Positions 8,660 to 17,240 of a stretch of 53,594 bases of DNA are shown here, piece by piece. The DNA comes from Oribacterium sp. UBA4274. GTDB lineage: Bacteria; Bacillota; Clostridia; Lachnospirales; Lachnospiraceae. The notes under the pieces are model-generated. The model ran no database searches, was not told the DNA's origin, and saw only the letters and a list, made by a program, of their open reading frames with translations. How positions within the stretch are numbered: position 1 is the first letter of the stretch; every line of letters begins with the position of its first letter. The stretch is from NCBI GenBank assembly GCA_002396005.1, contig DGVW01000104.1, positions 1-53,594 on the forward strand. The letters are read 5' to 3'. The translations under genes and the position numbers were made by a program.

Positions 8660-9796
8660 ATGTCTGAAAAAAACAAAACCAATATCGATACAATTGAAAC
8701 CGGAAATACCGGTATGGATACATCACCAATTGAAGAAAACACTTCCGCCTCCGATGCAGGCACTGTGCATCACCGCAGAAAGCGCTACAGCGGCAAGTAT
8801 CCCCGCAAGTTTGAGGAAAAGTATAAGGAGCTTCAGCCGGAAAAATATAAAGATGATATTGACAAAATCATCCAAAAGGGTAAGACTCCGGCAGGTATGC
8901 ACATTCCTATCATGGTAAAGGAGATACTGGAAGTTCTCGACATAAAGCCGGGAGAAATCGGCATGGATGCAACCCTTGGCTATGGAGGTCACAGCGAGAA
9001 AATGCTGGAAAAGCTTCAGGGCAAAGGACATCTTTACGCTACTGATGTTGATCCTATTGAATCTGTTAAAACGGAAAAGCGTTTAAGAGACAAGGGCTAC
9101 GATGAAAGCATTCTGACCATCAAACGTATAAATTTCAGAAATGTCGATAAGGTTGCCGACAACGGTCATAAGTTTGACTTTGTTCTGGCAGATCTCGGTG
9201 TATCATCCATGCAGATAGATAATCCTAAAAGAGGCTTCAGCTATAAGACAGACGGGCCTCTGGACCTTCGTTTAAATCCGGAAGCCGGAGAGAGTGCCGC
9301 AGAACGTCTCCGCAGTCTTAGTCAGGATGAGATGATCAATCTTTTTATCGAGAATTCCGATGAACCTTATGCAGATAAAATAGCCAAGGAGATCATCAGA
9401 GCTTATCATCAGGGTGCCAGGATCGAAACCACCACAGAACTAAGGAATATCATAACCAAGGCACTGGCTTTTGTACCGGAAAAGGAACGGTCTGATACTG
9501 TCAAAAAATCCTGCAAGAGAGTTTTTCAGGCACTACGTATAGATGTTAACAGTGAATTTGAGGTGCTTTACGACTTCCTTAACAAGGTTCCCGACTGCAT
9601 GGCTCCGGGCGGCCGTATAGCCGTTCTCACCTTCCACAGCGGTGAGGACAGACTTGTTAAACAGTTTTTCAAAGAGATGAAACGCTCCGGCATATATAGT
9701 GACTGCTCAAGGGATGTGATCCGTCCCGGAAAGGAAGAGTGCTTCATCAACCCTCGCGCACACTCCACCAAACTACGTTGGGCTGTAAAGGCCTGA
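8660..9796 (+). CDS. rsmH: RsmH-family 16S rRNA methyltransferase with long N-terminal extension
   Basis: A 378-residue SAM methyltransferase. From about residue 79 it follows RsmH (MraW), which methylates N4 of C1402 in 16S rRNA: HIPIMVKEIL, the SAM loop DATLGYGGHS, LADLGVSSMQID, RGFSY, PLDLRLNP and the C-terminal NPRAHSTKLRW. The first 75 or so residues are extra, highly charged and basic (HHRRKRYSGKYPRKF). Canonical rsmH lies in the dcw division cluster; this gene does not, so it may be a lineage paralogue rather than the housekeeping copy. Upstream ribosome binding site is weak, fitting coupling to the lipoprotein gene 3 nt before it. Confidence 0.85.
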   Translation: MSEKNKTNIDTIETGNTGMDTSPIEENTSASDAGTVHHRRKRYSGKYPRKFEEKYKELQPEKYKDDIDKIIQKGKTPAGMHIPIMVKEILEVLDIKPGEIGMDATLGYGGHSEKMLEKLQGKGHLYATDVDPIESVKTEKRLRDKGYDESILTIKRINFRNVDKVADNGHKFDFVLADLGVSSMQIDNPKRGFSYKTDGPLDLRLNPEAGESAAERLRSLSQDEMINLFIENSDEPYADKIAKEIIRAYHQGARIETTTELRNIITKALAFVPEKERSDTVKKSCKRVFQALRIDVNSEFEVLYDFLNKVPDCMAPGGRIAVLTFHSGEDRLVKQFFKEMKRSGIYSDCSRDVIRPGKEECFINPRAHSTKLRWAVKA

Positions 9797-9825
9797 CGAC
9801 TTTTTAATACGAGATAGAGCTGAAC

Positions 9826-11217
9826 ATGTATGTTGATAAAAGCAGGTCCAATGACCAAAATGATAAAGCTGAAATAGCCGGTACCCGCAACACTATTACA
9901 CATGGTGTCATCTGGAAGTCACTTATCTTATACGTACTTCCTCTGATTATGGGTACCTTTTTCCAGCAGTTGTACAATACAGTTGACGCAGTAGTGGTCG
10001 GACGATTTGTAGGTAAGGAGGCATTATCGGCAGTCGGAGGTACGTCTGCAATGCTCGTCAATGTCTTCGTAGGTTTTTTTGTCGGATTATCATCCGGAGC
10101 CGGCGTAGTAGTAGCACAGTATTATGGTGCACAAAAGGCCGATGACGTTCATAAAACCGTGCATACTGCAATCTTTATGTCTATAGTGAGCGGTGTCATC
10201 CTGACTCTTGTAGGCTTTTTTATGATGCCGGTCTTTTCTGTGTGGATGAAAACACCTGATGACGTACTTGATCTGACCATAACATACCTTAGGATATATG
10301 CCATTGGTATGATCCCTAACCTTATCTACAATATGGGCGCCGGTATATTGCGTGCGGTAGGTGACTCAAAACGGCCTCTGTATTTTCTTGTTGTCTCCTG
10401 CATAACCAATATCATACTGGATATCGTTTTTGTACTGGTACTGGGTCTTGGAGTTGTCGGCGTTGCAGCAGCAACAATCATCTGCCAGATCATAAGTGCA
10501 ATCCTTGTAATCTTTACCCTGTCAAAAACAAAAAACATATATCGTTTTTCACCCAAAGACCTCAGAGCTCACAAAAAGCATCTGCTGCGTATACTGTCTC
10601 TGGGAATCCCAGCGGGTGTTCAGTCGCTGATGTATTCCTCCTCCAATGTTTTGATCCAGACAGCAATCAATGAGTTCGGTACCGATGCAGTGGCAGCATG
10701 GGCTGCCTATGCAAAAATTGATTCTCTTTTCTGGATGGTCTCAAGTTCCTTCGGAATAGGTGTGACTACATTTGTAGGTCAGAATTACGGAGCCGGTCTG
10801 TACAAGAGAGTGCGCCAATGTGTAAGACAGAGTGCCTTGATAATGACTCTTGTAACTATAGCTTTCTCTATTGCATTCTATATCTTTGGTGCTCAGGCAT
10901 TTCAGCTATTCACCACAGATCCTGAAGTCATGGCCATAGGCGACAAAATGCTCCATTATCTCTGTCCTTTCTATATAACCTACACCGCCATCGAGCTGTT
11001 CTCCGGATCTCTCCGGGGCATGGGAGACAGTGTCCGCCCTATGATCATTTCAATTCTCGGAATCTGCTGTCTGAGAGTACTGTGGATTTTGTTTGCCGTA
11101 CCGGTATGGCACTATATTGAAACCATTGAATTCAGTTATCCTCTTACCTGGATAACCACTTCAATTCTGTTTATAGGTTATTACTTTTGGTACATAAAAC
11201 GACGCAATATTAACTGA
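9826..11217 (+). CDS. MATE family efflux transporter
   Basis: A 463-residue integral membrane protein with about twelve hydrophobic segments, the size and layout of MATE exporters (two six-helix bundles). The N-terminal half contains LPLIMGTFFQQLYNTVDAVV and VGRFVGKEALSAVGG, very typical of the DinF/NorM-like branch common in Clostridia; the second half repeats the pattern (SFGIGVTTFVGQNYGAG). It probably uses an ion gradient to export cationic compounds; substrate cannot be inferred. It starts 29 nt after the rsmH-family gene with only a weak ribosome binding site (GAGATAGAG). Confidence 0.92.
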   Translation: MYVDKSRSNDQNDKAEIAGTRNTITHGVIWKSLILYVLPLIMGTFFQQLYNTVDAVVVGRFVGKEALSAVGGTSAMLVNVFVGFFVGLSSGAGVVVAQYYGAQKADDVHKTVHTAIFMSIVSGVILTLVGFFMMPVFSVWMKTPDDVLDLTITYLRIYAIGMIPNLIYNMGAGILRAVGDSKRPLYFLVVSCITNIILDIVFVLVLGLGVVGVAAATIICQIISAILVIFTLSKTKNIYRFSPKDLRAHKKHLLRILSLGIPAGVQSLMYSSSNVLIQTAINEFGTDAVAAWAAYAKIDSLFWMVSSSFGIGVTTFVGQNYGAGLYKRVRQCVRQSALIMTLVTIAFSIAFYIFGAQAFQLFTTDPEVMAIGDKMLHYLCPFYITYTAIELFSGSLRGMGDSVRPMIISILGICCLRVLWILFAVPVWHYIETIEFSYPLTWITTSILFIGYYFWYIKRRNIN

Positions 11218-11283
11218 TGCGGCCTTACCGGCTGAGATGCAGCATGTGACTGAACAAACATTAAAATAAACATTCACACCACG

Positions 11284-11312
11284 TTGACATCTCCATACTC
11301 AAAAATTATACT
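11284..11312 (+). promoter_or_regulatory. Sigma-A promoter for the DUF1846 gene
   Basis: Perfect -35 TTGACA (11284-11289), 17-nt spacer, -10 TATACT (11307-11312). The leader of about 68 nt carries the hairpin AAGACG (11329-11334)/CGTCTT (11344-11349). This is one of the best-matching promoters in the window. Confidence 0.8.
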
Positions 11313-11386
11313 TTTTAAGATTGTTTTGAAGACGGAGGCACTGCGTCTTATATATTGCGATTACACATCATTATGGGGAGCAAAAT

Positions 11387-12871
11387 ATGTTTAAAAAAGG
11401 TTTTGACAATGACAAGTATCTGAAGATGCAATCTGAACATATCAGAGAGCGTATTTCCAAGTTCGGCGGCAAGCTTTATCTTGAGTTTGGCGGCAAACTC
11501 TTTGATGATTATCACGCTTCAAGAGTGTTACCGGGCTTTCATCCTGACAGTAAGATCCGTATGCTTACACAGCTCAAGGAAGACGTTGAGATAGTTGTTG
11601 TTATCAATGCCGGAGATATCGAAAAGAACAAGATCCGCGGCGATCTCGGTATCACTTATGATATGGATGTACTCCGTCTCATAGATGCCTTCAGAAGCTA
11701 TGGACTTTTTGTCGGTTCTGTTGTCCTTACCAGATTTGATGGTCAGGAAAGTGCTGTTGCATACCAGAAGAAACTGGAAAGTCTCGGCATAAAGGTTTAT
11801 CGTCATTATCCTATCCAGGGATATCCGGGCAACATCCCGCTAATCATAAGTGAGGAAGGTTTCGGAAAGAACGATTACATAAAAACAACTCATTCTCTCG
11901 TTGTCGTTACAGCTCCGGGGCCCGGTTCAGGAAAGATGGCTGTATGTCTTTCACAGCTTTATCAGGAGAACATCCATGGTGTCAAGGCGGGATATGCCAA
12001 GTTCGAGACATTCCCGATATGGAACATACCTCTCAAGCACCCTGTAAATCTTGCCTATGAGGCTGCCACAGCTGATCTCAATGATGTCAATATGATCGAT
12101 CCGTATCATCTTGAAGCCTATGGCAAGACCACTGTAAATTATAACAGAGATGTTGAGGTATTCCCTGTACTTAATGCAATGTTCCAGCGTATTTACGGAG
12201 AGTCTCCATATAAGTCACCTACCGACATGGGAGTAAACATGGCAGGATATGGCATAGACAATGATGAGAATTGCTGCTATGCATCCCGTCAGGAGATCAT
12301 CCGCCGTTACTATACAGCATTATGCGACCTCAGAAAGGGAGACGGCTCACAGCAGATTGTAGACAAGCTCCAGCTCCTCATGGATCAGGCCAATATTTCC
12401 CCTGATGACAGACCTGTTATCGCAGCTGCAAAGCAAAAGGCAGCTCTCACAGGAGGTCCTGCAGCTGCAATCGAGCTTTGTGACGGAACTATAGTAACAG
12501 GCAAGACATCCACTCTTTTGGGAGCATGTTCAGCTATGCTGCTTAACACTTTAAAGGTACTTGGAGGCATAGATGACTCTGTAAACCTCATTTCAAGAGA
12601 GATCATAGAACCTATACAGCACCTTAAGACCGAGCACCTCGGCAACCACAATCCAAGACTTCATACAGACGAGATTCTGGTGGCGCTTACAATATGTGCA
12701 ACAACAGATGATAATGCTGAGATTGCAATGCAGCAATTGGAGAAGCTTAAGGGTTGTGAGGTACACAGTTCAGTTATCCTTTCCGAGGTTGATGCACGTA
12801 CCTTCAAAAAACTTGGTGTAAATGTGACCTGCGAGCCACAGTACCAGACTTCAAAACTATTCCATAACTGA
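11387..12871 (+). CDS. DUF1846 family protein
   Basis: A 494-residue soluble protein that matches the DUF1846 family (about 490-500 residues, common in Firmicutes). Family segments seen are SKFGGKLYLEFGGKLFDD, VVVINAGDIEKNKIRGDLGIT, HYPIQGYPGNIPLI, and a P-loop-like TAPGPGSGKMA. Biochemical function is not established to my knowledge. GGGGAG at 11374-11379 is 7 nt before ATG. It is a single-gene transcript: its own strong promoter upstream and a terminator at 12880. Independent strong transcription suggests an abundant protein. Confidence 0.9.
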   Translation: MFKKGFDNDKYLKMQSEHIRERISKFGGKLYLEFGGKLFDDYHASRVLPGFHPDSKIRMLTQLKEDVEIVVVINAGDIEKNKIRGDLGITYDMDVLRLIDAFRSYGLFVGSVVLTRFDGQESAVAYQKKLESLGIKVYRHYPIQGYPGNIPLIISEEGFGKNDYIKTTHSLVVVTAPGPGSGKMAVCLSQLYQENIHGVKAGYAKFETFPIWNIPLKHPVNLAYEAATADLNDVNMIDPYHLEAYGKTTVNYNRDVEVFPVLNAMFQRIYGESPYKSPTDMGVNMAGYGIDNDENCCYASRQEIIRRYYTALCDLRKGDGSQQIVDKLQLLMDQANISPDDRPVIAAAKQKAALTGGPAAAIELCDGTIVTGKTSTLLGACSAMLLNTLKVLGGIDDSVNLISREIIEPIQHLKTEHLGNHNPRLHTDEILVALTICATTDDNAEIAMQQLEKLKGCEVHSSVILSEVDARTFKKLGVNVTCEPQYQTSKLFHN

Positions 12872-12879
12872 TTTATCAG

Positions 12880-12917
12880 AGACCTTTTCGTTTAATTATG
12901 CGATAAGGTCTTTTTGT
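12880..12917 (+). terminator. Rho-independent terminator after the DUF1846 gene
   Basis: AGACCTTTTCG (12880-12890) pairs with CGATAAGGTCT (12901-12911), one mismatch, followed by TTTTT and more T-rich sequence. Confidence 0.88.
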
Positions 12918-12962
12918 TTTTTTAAGTATACAATTTAATATTTTAATAAAATCAATATCCGC

Positions 12963-13040
12963 GTACAGTGGACAAAAGTTTGTCTACTGCACACAAACAA
13001 GTTTGCATCTTTATCACTTTGCAACTTTAAATCATGCAAA
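12963..13040. promoter_or_regulatory. Cluster of three inverted repeats upstream of the opp promoter
   Basis: First, a 30-bp dyad at 12963-12992 centred on GACAAA-AG-TTTGTC (12971-12984), with only two mismatched positions. Second, CAAAC-AA-GTTTG (12994-13005). Third, TTTGCA (13018-13023) and TGCAAA (13035-13040) separated by 11 nt. All lie between the DUF1846 terminator and the opp -35 box. They look like protein binding sites; regulator unknown. Confidence 0.55.
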
Positions 13041-13048
13041 TTTTCTAC

Positions 13049-13077
13049 TTGAAACGCTGATAACTTTCATGTATATT
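13049..13077 (+). promoter_or_regulatory. Promoter of the oppBCDFA operon
   Basis: TTGAAA (13049-13054), 17-nt spacer, TATATT (13072-13077). The start of transcription would fall about 30 nt before the oppB ATG. Confidence 0.65.
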
Positions 13078-13112
13078 TCTCATTATGTTTATATATCAAG
13101 GAGGATTTAATT

Positions 13113-14030
13113 ATGCCAAAATACATAGCAAAGAGAGTTTTTATGGCTGTGATAACGGCATTCCTTGTCGCTACTTTGACCTTTTGCGTTATGAATATGG
13201 TCCCTGGTGGCCCATTCCTTGCAGAAAAGGCTGTAACACCACAGGCGCAGGCTGCGATGGAAGCAAAGTATGGTCTCGACAAGCCGCTGCCACAACAATA
13301 CATCACATATATGAATGGACTCATACATGGTGATTTAGGTCTTTCTCTCAAGAAGAGAGGACGTACAGTTTCAGATATCATCACAGGAAAGTTCCCTGTA
13401 TCAGCAAGACTTGGCGGACTTGCACTTATTGTTGCTGTATTTATCGGAGTACCTTTAGGTTCCGTTGCAGCCTTCAACAAGGGAAAACTTGTAGATAATA
13501 TACTTGTTGTTCTTTCAACAGCAGGAATCGCCATTCCTTCATTCCTGTCATCAACACTGCTTATGTATGTGTTTACAACAAAGCTTAAATTACTTCCTTC
13601 TCTTGGACTCAACAGCGCACCGAGCTATATCATGCCGGTTATCGCCCTTGCTTTGTATCCGACCTTCTACATCGCACGTCTCATGCGTTCATCCATGCTT
13701 GACGTCATCGGACAGGATTATATGAAAACAGCAAGAGCGAAGGGTGTCAGCCCATTTTTCATCATCTTTAAGCATGCAATGCGTAATGCCATACTTCCTG
13801 TAGTTACATACCTTGGACCTTTGCTCGCATCACTTATGACAGGATCCTTTATCATTGAAAAGATCTTCAACATCCCGGGACTTGGTTCTGAATTCGTTGG
13901 AGCCATCACATCCCGTGACTATCCTATGATCATGGGAACCACCATATTCCTGGCAGTTTTCGTTATCTGCATGAACGTTGTTGTAGATATACTTTACGCA
14001 ATCATCGATCCACGTATCAAACTTAAGTGA
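13113..14030 (+). CDS. oppB: Oligopeptide ABC transporter permease OppB
   Basis: A 305-residue inner-membrane permease with six predicted transmembrane segments. It starts with the typical MPKYIAKRVFMAVITAF and MVPGGPF pattern, and carries the EAA loop (RTSMLDV-like RSSMLDVIGQDYMKTARAKG at about 191-210) that contacts the ATPases. Ending DPRIKL is also typical. AAGGAGG at 13098-13104 is 8 nt before ATG. First gene of a complete opp operon in the order B-C-D-F-A. Imports short peptides as amino-acid source or signals; specificity depends on the binding protein. Confidence 0.93.
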   Translation: MPKYIAKRVFMAVITAFLVATLTFCVMNMVPGGPFLAEKAVTPQAQAAMEAKYGLDKPLPQQYITYMNGLIHGDLGLSLKKRGRTVSDIITGKFPVSARLGGLALIVAVFIGVPLGSVAAFNKGKLVDNILVVLSTAGIAIPSFLSSTLLMYVFTTKLKLLPSLGLNSAPSYIMPVIALALYPTFYIARLMRSSMLDVIGQDYMKTARAKGVSPFFIIFKHAMRNAILPVVTYLGPLLASLMTGSFIIEKIFNIPGLGSEFVGAITSRDYPMIMGTTIFLAVFVICMNVVVDILYAIIDPRIKLK

Positions 14031-14099
14031 TCAAATGTCACGTCCTTAAGATAAAACTTAACTTGAACGGGACAAATAACTGAAAGGAAAGGTTCACAT

Positions 14100-15155
14100 A
14101 TGTCTGAAAATAAATCAAAAAATCCATTGAGCCTGCAGCTCAATGTTGACGACTTTGCTCCTGCCTCATCGGAGGAGAAGCAGTCTCTAAATGTTATGCG
14201 CGAGTCTGTTAGTTTCTTTAAAGATGGTATACAGCGTTTCCGCAAAAACAAAATTGCTATGACTGCACTTACCATAGTGCTCATCATCATGTTTTTCTGC
14301 TACATAGTTCCGATGTTTTATCCATATGGATACGAGGAACAGCTCAAGGGATCAGAAAGACTTGCCCCAATGGCTTTTTCAAAGATGGAACAGCAGAAAA
14401 TTGCTGCCGGCGAAAACATCTTCCCACATATACTGGGAACAGACCAGAACGGTCGTGATTATATGATTCGTGTTCTCGTTGGTGGAAGAGTATCCATGAC
14501 AGTCGGAATTGTAGCATCTATCCTCATCCTTGCAATTGGTTCGGTTTACGGTGCTATAGCAGGTTACTTCGGCGGCATGGTTGATATGATCATGATGCGT
14601 GTAGTAGATATCATCTACACAGTACCTGATGTGCTTATCATCATCCTTCTTGCCCAGACGCTTAAATTCCCTCTGGAGAAGCTCGGCGAAACCCCGGGAT
14701 TCGGATGGATACAGAAGCTTGGACCAAATATGATTTCCATGTTCATAGTATTTGCCCTGCTTTATTGGGTTGGTATGGCACGTATCGTTCGTTCACAGAT
14801 CATGGTTCTCAAACAGTCTGAGTACGTTACTGCAGCAAAGGCACTTGGAGCAGATGACAAACGTATCATCGGAAAACATCTCATCACAAACTGTCTTGGA
14901 ACACTTATAGTTACAACAACTCTTCAGATCCCAAGTTCAATATTCACTGAGTCTTTCCTCAGTTTCCTTGGTCTTGGTGTGCAGGCTCCGATGCCTTCAC
15001 TAGGATCCCTTGCAAGTGCTGCACTCAATGGTTTCCAGACTTATCCGGAAAAGCTTTTCGCACCTGCTGCGCTTATTTTTATCATTATCCTGAGCTTCAA
15101 TCTTTTAGGTGACGGACTTCGTGATGCTTTCGATCCAAAGATGAAGCAGAAGTAA
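14100..15155 (+). CDS. oppC: Oligopeptide ABC transporter permease OppC
   Basis: A 351-residue permease. A cytoplasmic N-terminal tail of about 60 residues (FKDGIQRFRKNKIAM precedes the first helix) is usual for OppC/DppC. Later come HILGTDQNGRDYMIRVLVGGR, the EAA loop QSEYVTAAKALGADDKRI and the C-terminal GDGLRDAFDPKMKQK. It pairs with OppB to form the channel. GAAAGG lies upstream of the ATG. The 69-nt gap after oppB has no strong structure. oppD follows after 10 nt. Confidence 0.93.
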   Translation: MSENKSKNPLSLQLNVDDFAPASSEEKQSLNVMRESVSFFKDGIQRFRKNKIAMTALTIVLIIMFFCYIVPMFYPYGYEEQLKGSERLAPMAFSKMEQQKIAAGENIFPHILGTDQNGRDYMIRVLVGGRVSMTVGIVASILILAIGSVYGAIAGYFGGMVDMIMMRVVDIIYTVPDVLIIILLAQTLKFPLEKLGETPGFGWIQKLGPNMISMFIVFALLYWVGMARIVRSQIMVLKQSEYVTAAKALGADDKRIIGKHLITNCLGTLIVTTTLQIPSSIFTESFLSFLGLGVQAPMPSLGSLASAALNGFQTYPEKLFAPAALIFIIILSFNLLGDGLRDAFDPKMKQK

Positions 15156-15165
15156 GGAGTTTAAC

Positions 15166-16230
15166 ATGGCAGAATCAGAATATTTAGTAAATATACAACA
15201 TGAACGTCTTTCCTTCTTCACACCTGCAGGTGAGGTCAAGACCTTAAATGATGTTACCATTCAGATGAAAGAAGGCGAGGTTCTCGGAATCGTAGGAGAG
15301 TCAGGTTCTGGTAAATCCGTTACGGCTTACTCCATCATGGGGCTTACCGCCGAGAATGGAAAGATCATGGGCGGTTCAGTTGAGTTCAACAATCATCGAA
15401 TTGACCAGATGACAGAGAATGAACTGAGAAAGATCAGAGGTCAGGAAGTGTCAATCATTTTCCAGGACCCTATGACATCCCTCAATCCTGTATGGACAAT
15501 AGGAAACCAGCTTGAGGAAGCTATAAAGCTTCACACAGATAAGAAGGGAAAAGAAGCTACTAAAAGAGCTAAAGAGCTTCTTGATCTGGTAGGTATCAAT
15601 GAGCCTGAGAAACGTCTGAAACAGTTCCCTCATGAACTGTCAGGCGGCATGCGTCAACGTATCATGATCGCCATGGCTCTTGCCTGCGAGCCTAAACTCC
15701 TTATTGCCGATGAGCCTACAACAGCTCTTGATGTTACCATACAGGCTCAGATTCTTGATCTTATGCAGGATCTCAAAAAGAAGCTTGGTATGGGTATCAT
15801 CATGATAACTCATGACCTCGGCGTAGTAGCAAGCATGTGCGATTATATTGCAGTAATGTACGCCGGAGAAATCGTTGAATACGGAACTACAGACGACATC
15901 TTCTATAATCCTAAGCACGAATATACAAAGGGACTGCTTAAATCCATTCCAAACCTGGCAGAAAAAGAGTACGAAAGACTGGTACCTATCGAAGGACAGC
16001 CTGTAGATCTGCTTAATCCTCCAAAGGGTTGCGGTTTTGCTCCAAGATGTAAAAACTGCATGAAGATATGCCTCGATAAAAAGCCATTAAGAAACAACTA
16101 TGATGGCATTCATTACTCAAGATGCTGGCTTCAGCAGAAGGAGGATTTTGAAAAAGGAAATCACACTGTATACACAGATGGTAATGGTGTTGTCATCAAG
16201 GAGACATTAGATGCAGGAGGTGAAAACTGA
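15166..16230 (+). CDS. oppD: Oligopeptide ABC transporter ATPase OppD
   Basis: A 354-residue ABC ATPase: Walker A GESGSGKS (about 45-52), Q-loop FQDPMTSLNP, signature LSGGMRQR, Walker B LLIADEPTTALD, and H-loop ITHD. The C-terminal extension has the Cys-rich oligopeptide motif CGFAPRCKNCMKIC, which in related Dpp ATPases has been linked to an iron-sulfur cluster. It energises peptide import together with OppF. TAAGGAG just upstream of ATG. Its stop overlaps the oppF start by one base (TGATG), so the two subunits are translationally coupled in equal amounts. Confidence 0.94.
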   Translation: MAESEYLVNIQHERLSFFTPAGEVKTLNDVTIQMKEGEVLGIVGESGSGKSVTAYSIMGLTAENGKIMGGSVEFNNHRIDQMTENELRKIRGQEVSIIFQDPMTSLNPVWTIGNQLEEAIKLHTDKKGKEATKRAKELLDLVGINEPEKRLKQFPHELSGGMRQRIMIAMALACEPKLLIADEPTTALDVTIQAQILDLMQDLKKKLGMGIIMITHDLGVVASMCDYIAVMYAGEIVEYGTTDDIFYNPKHEYTKGLLKSIPNLAEKEYERLVPIEGQPVDLLNPPKGCGFAPRCKNCMKICLDKKPLRNNYDGIHYSRCWLQQKEDFEKGNHTVYTDGNGVVIKETLDAGGEN

Positions 16231-17240
16231 TGAACAAAGATGATATCCTACTTGAAGTATCCCACCTCAAACAGTATTTCCCTGTGGCAGGAACAAACAA
16301 ATTTGTAAAAGCTGTTGATGATGTCAGCTTCTTTATAAAGAAAGGTGAGACCTTCGGTCTCGTTGGTGAATCAGGCTGCGGAAAGACAACAACAGGCCGC
16401 TCCATCCTGAGACTTACAGAGCCTACTTCAGGAAAAATCGTATATGATGGAAATGTAATATTTGACTCAGAGAACAAAATCAAGGCTGATATGCTTCCTT
16501 ACCGTCGTAAGATGCAGATCGTATTCCAAGACCCATATGCATCACTTGATCCTCGTATGACAGTTGGTGATATCGTAGGCGAAGCTCTTGATATACATAA
16601 ACTTTACAAGACAAAGGCAGAGCGCAGAGAGAGGATACTAGAGCTTCTTTCAACCGTTGGACTCAACAGTGAGCACGCAAACCGTTATCCTCACGAGTTC
16701 TCAGGAGGACAGCGTCAGCGTATCGGTATTGCACGTGCACTGGCAGTTAATCCTCAGTTCATAGTTTGTGACGAGCCGGTTTCTGCACTTGATGTTTCTA
16801 TTCAGGCTCAGGTTGTAAATATGTTTGAGGATCTCCAGAAAAAGATGGGGCTTACATATCTTTTTATCGCCCATGACCTTTCTATAGTTAATCATATTTC
16901 CAACAGAATCGGTGTTATGTATCTGGGACACATGGTAGAGCTTGCGGACTCTGATGAGCTCATTTTCCATCCTATGCACCCATATACAAAGTCACTTATT
17001 TCTGCCATACCTATAGCAGATCCGAATACAGCAAGAGCATCCAAGAGAATCATTCTGAACGGTGATGTACCTTCTCCGGTAAATCCGCCATCAGGATGTC
17101 CGTTCCGCACGAGATGTCCTTATGCTGATGAGATCTGTGCGCAGAAAAAACCGGAATTCAATGAAGTTAAACCAGGTCACTATGCTGCTTGTCATCACCT
17201 GGATCTAACAAAACATTTATCTCAAGGAGGAATATTATGA
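16230..17240 (+). CDS. oppF: Oligopeptide ABC transporter ATPase OppF
   Basis: A 336-residue ABC ATPase partnered with OppD. Walker A GESGCGKTT, Q-loop FQDPYASLDP, signature FSGGQRQR, Walker B IVCDEPVSALD and H-loop IAHDLS are present. The C-terminal CPFRTRCPYADEIC keeps the Cys pattern of the family. GGAGGTG at 16217-16223 lies inside oppD and serves this ATG. The stop codon overlaps the oppA ATG (ATGA at 17237-17240). Confidence 0.94.
   Translation: MNKDDILLEVSHLKQYFPVAGTNKFVKAVDDVSFFIKKGETFGLVGESGCGKTTTGRSILRLTEPTSGKIVYDGNVIFDSENKIKADMLPYRRKMQIVFQDPYASLDPRMTVGDIVGEALDIHKLYKTKAERRERILELLSTVGLNSEHANRYPHEFSGGQRQRIGIARALAVNPQFIVCDEPVSALDVSIQAQVVNMFEDLQKKMGLTYLFIAHDLSIVNHISNRIGVMYLGHMVELADSDELIFHPMHPYTKSLISAIPIADPNTARASKRIILNGDVPSPVNPPSGCPFRTRCPYADEICAQKKPEFNEVKPGHYAACHHLDLTKHLSQGGIL

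Noticed and set aside
13030..13056. CodY box near AATTTTCTACTTGAAA
   Set aside because: It agrees with only part of AATTTTCWGAAAATT and lacks the second half in register.
13067..13612. 181-codon minus-strand frame opposite oppB
   Set aside because: Antisense to a conserved permease; low-complexity composition and no start signals.
17189..17236. Upstream ATG that would lengthen OppA by 16 residues
   Set aside because: It lies in oppF, has no ribosome binding site, and would put residues ahead of a proper lipoprotein signal peptide that has AAGGAGG before ATG 17237.
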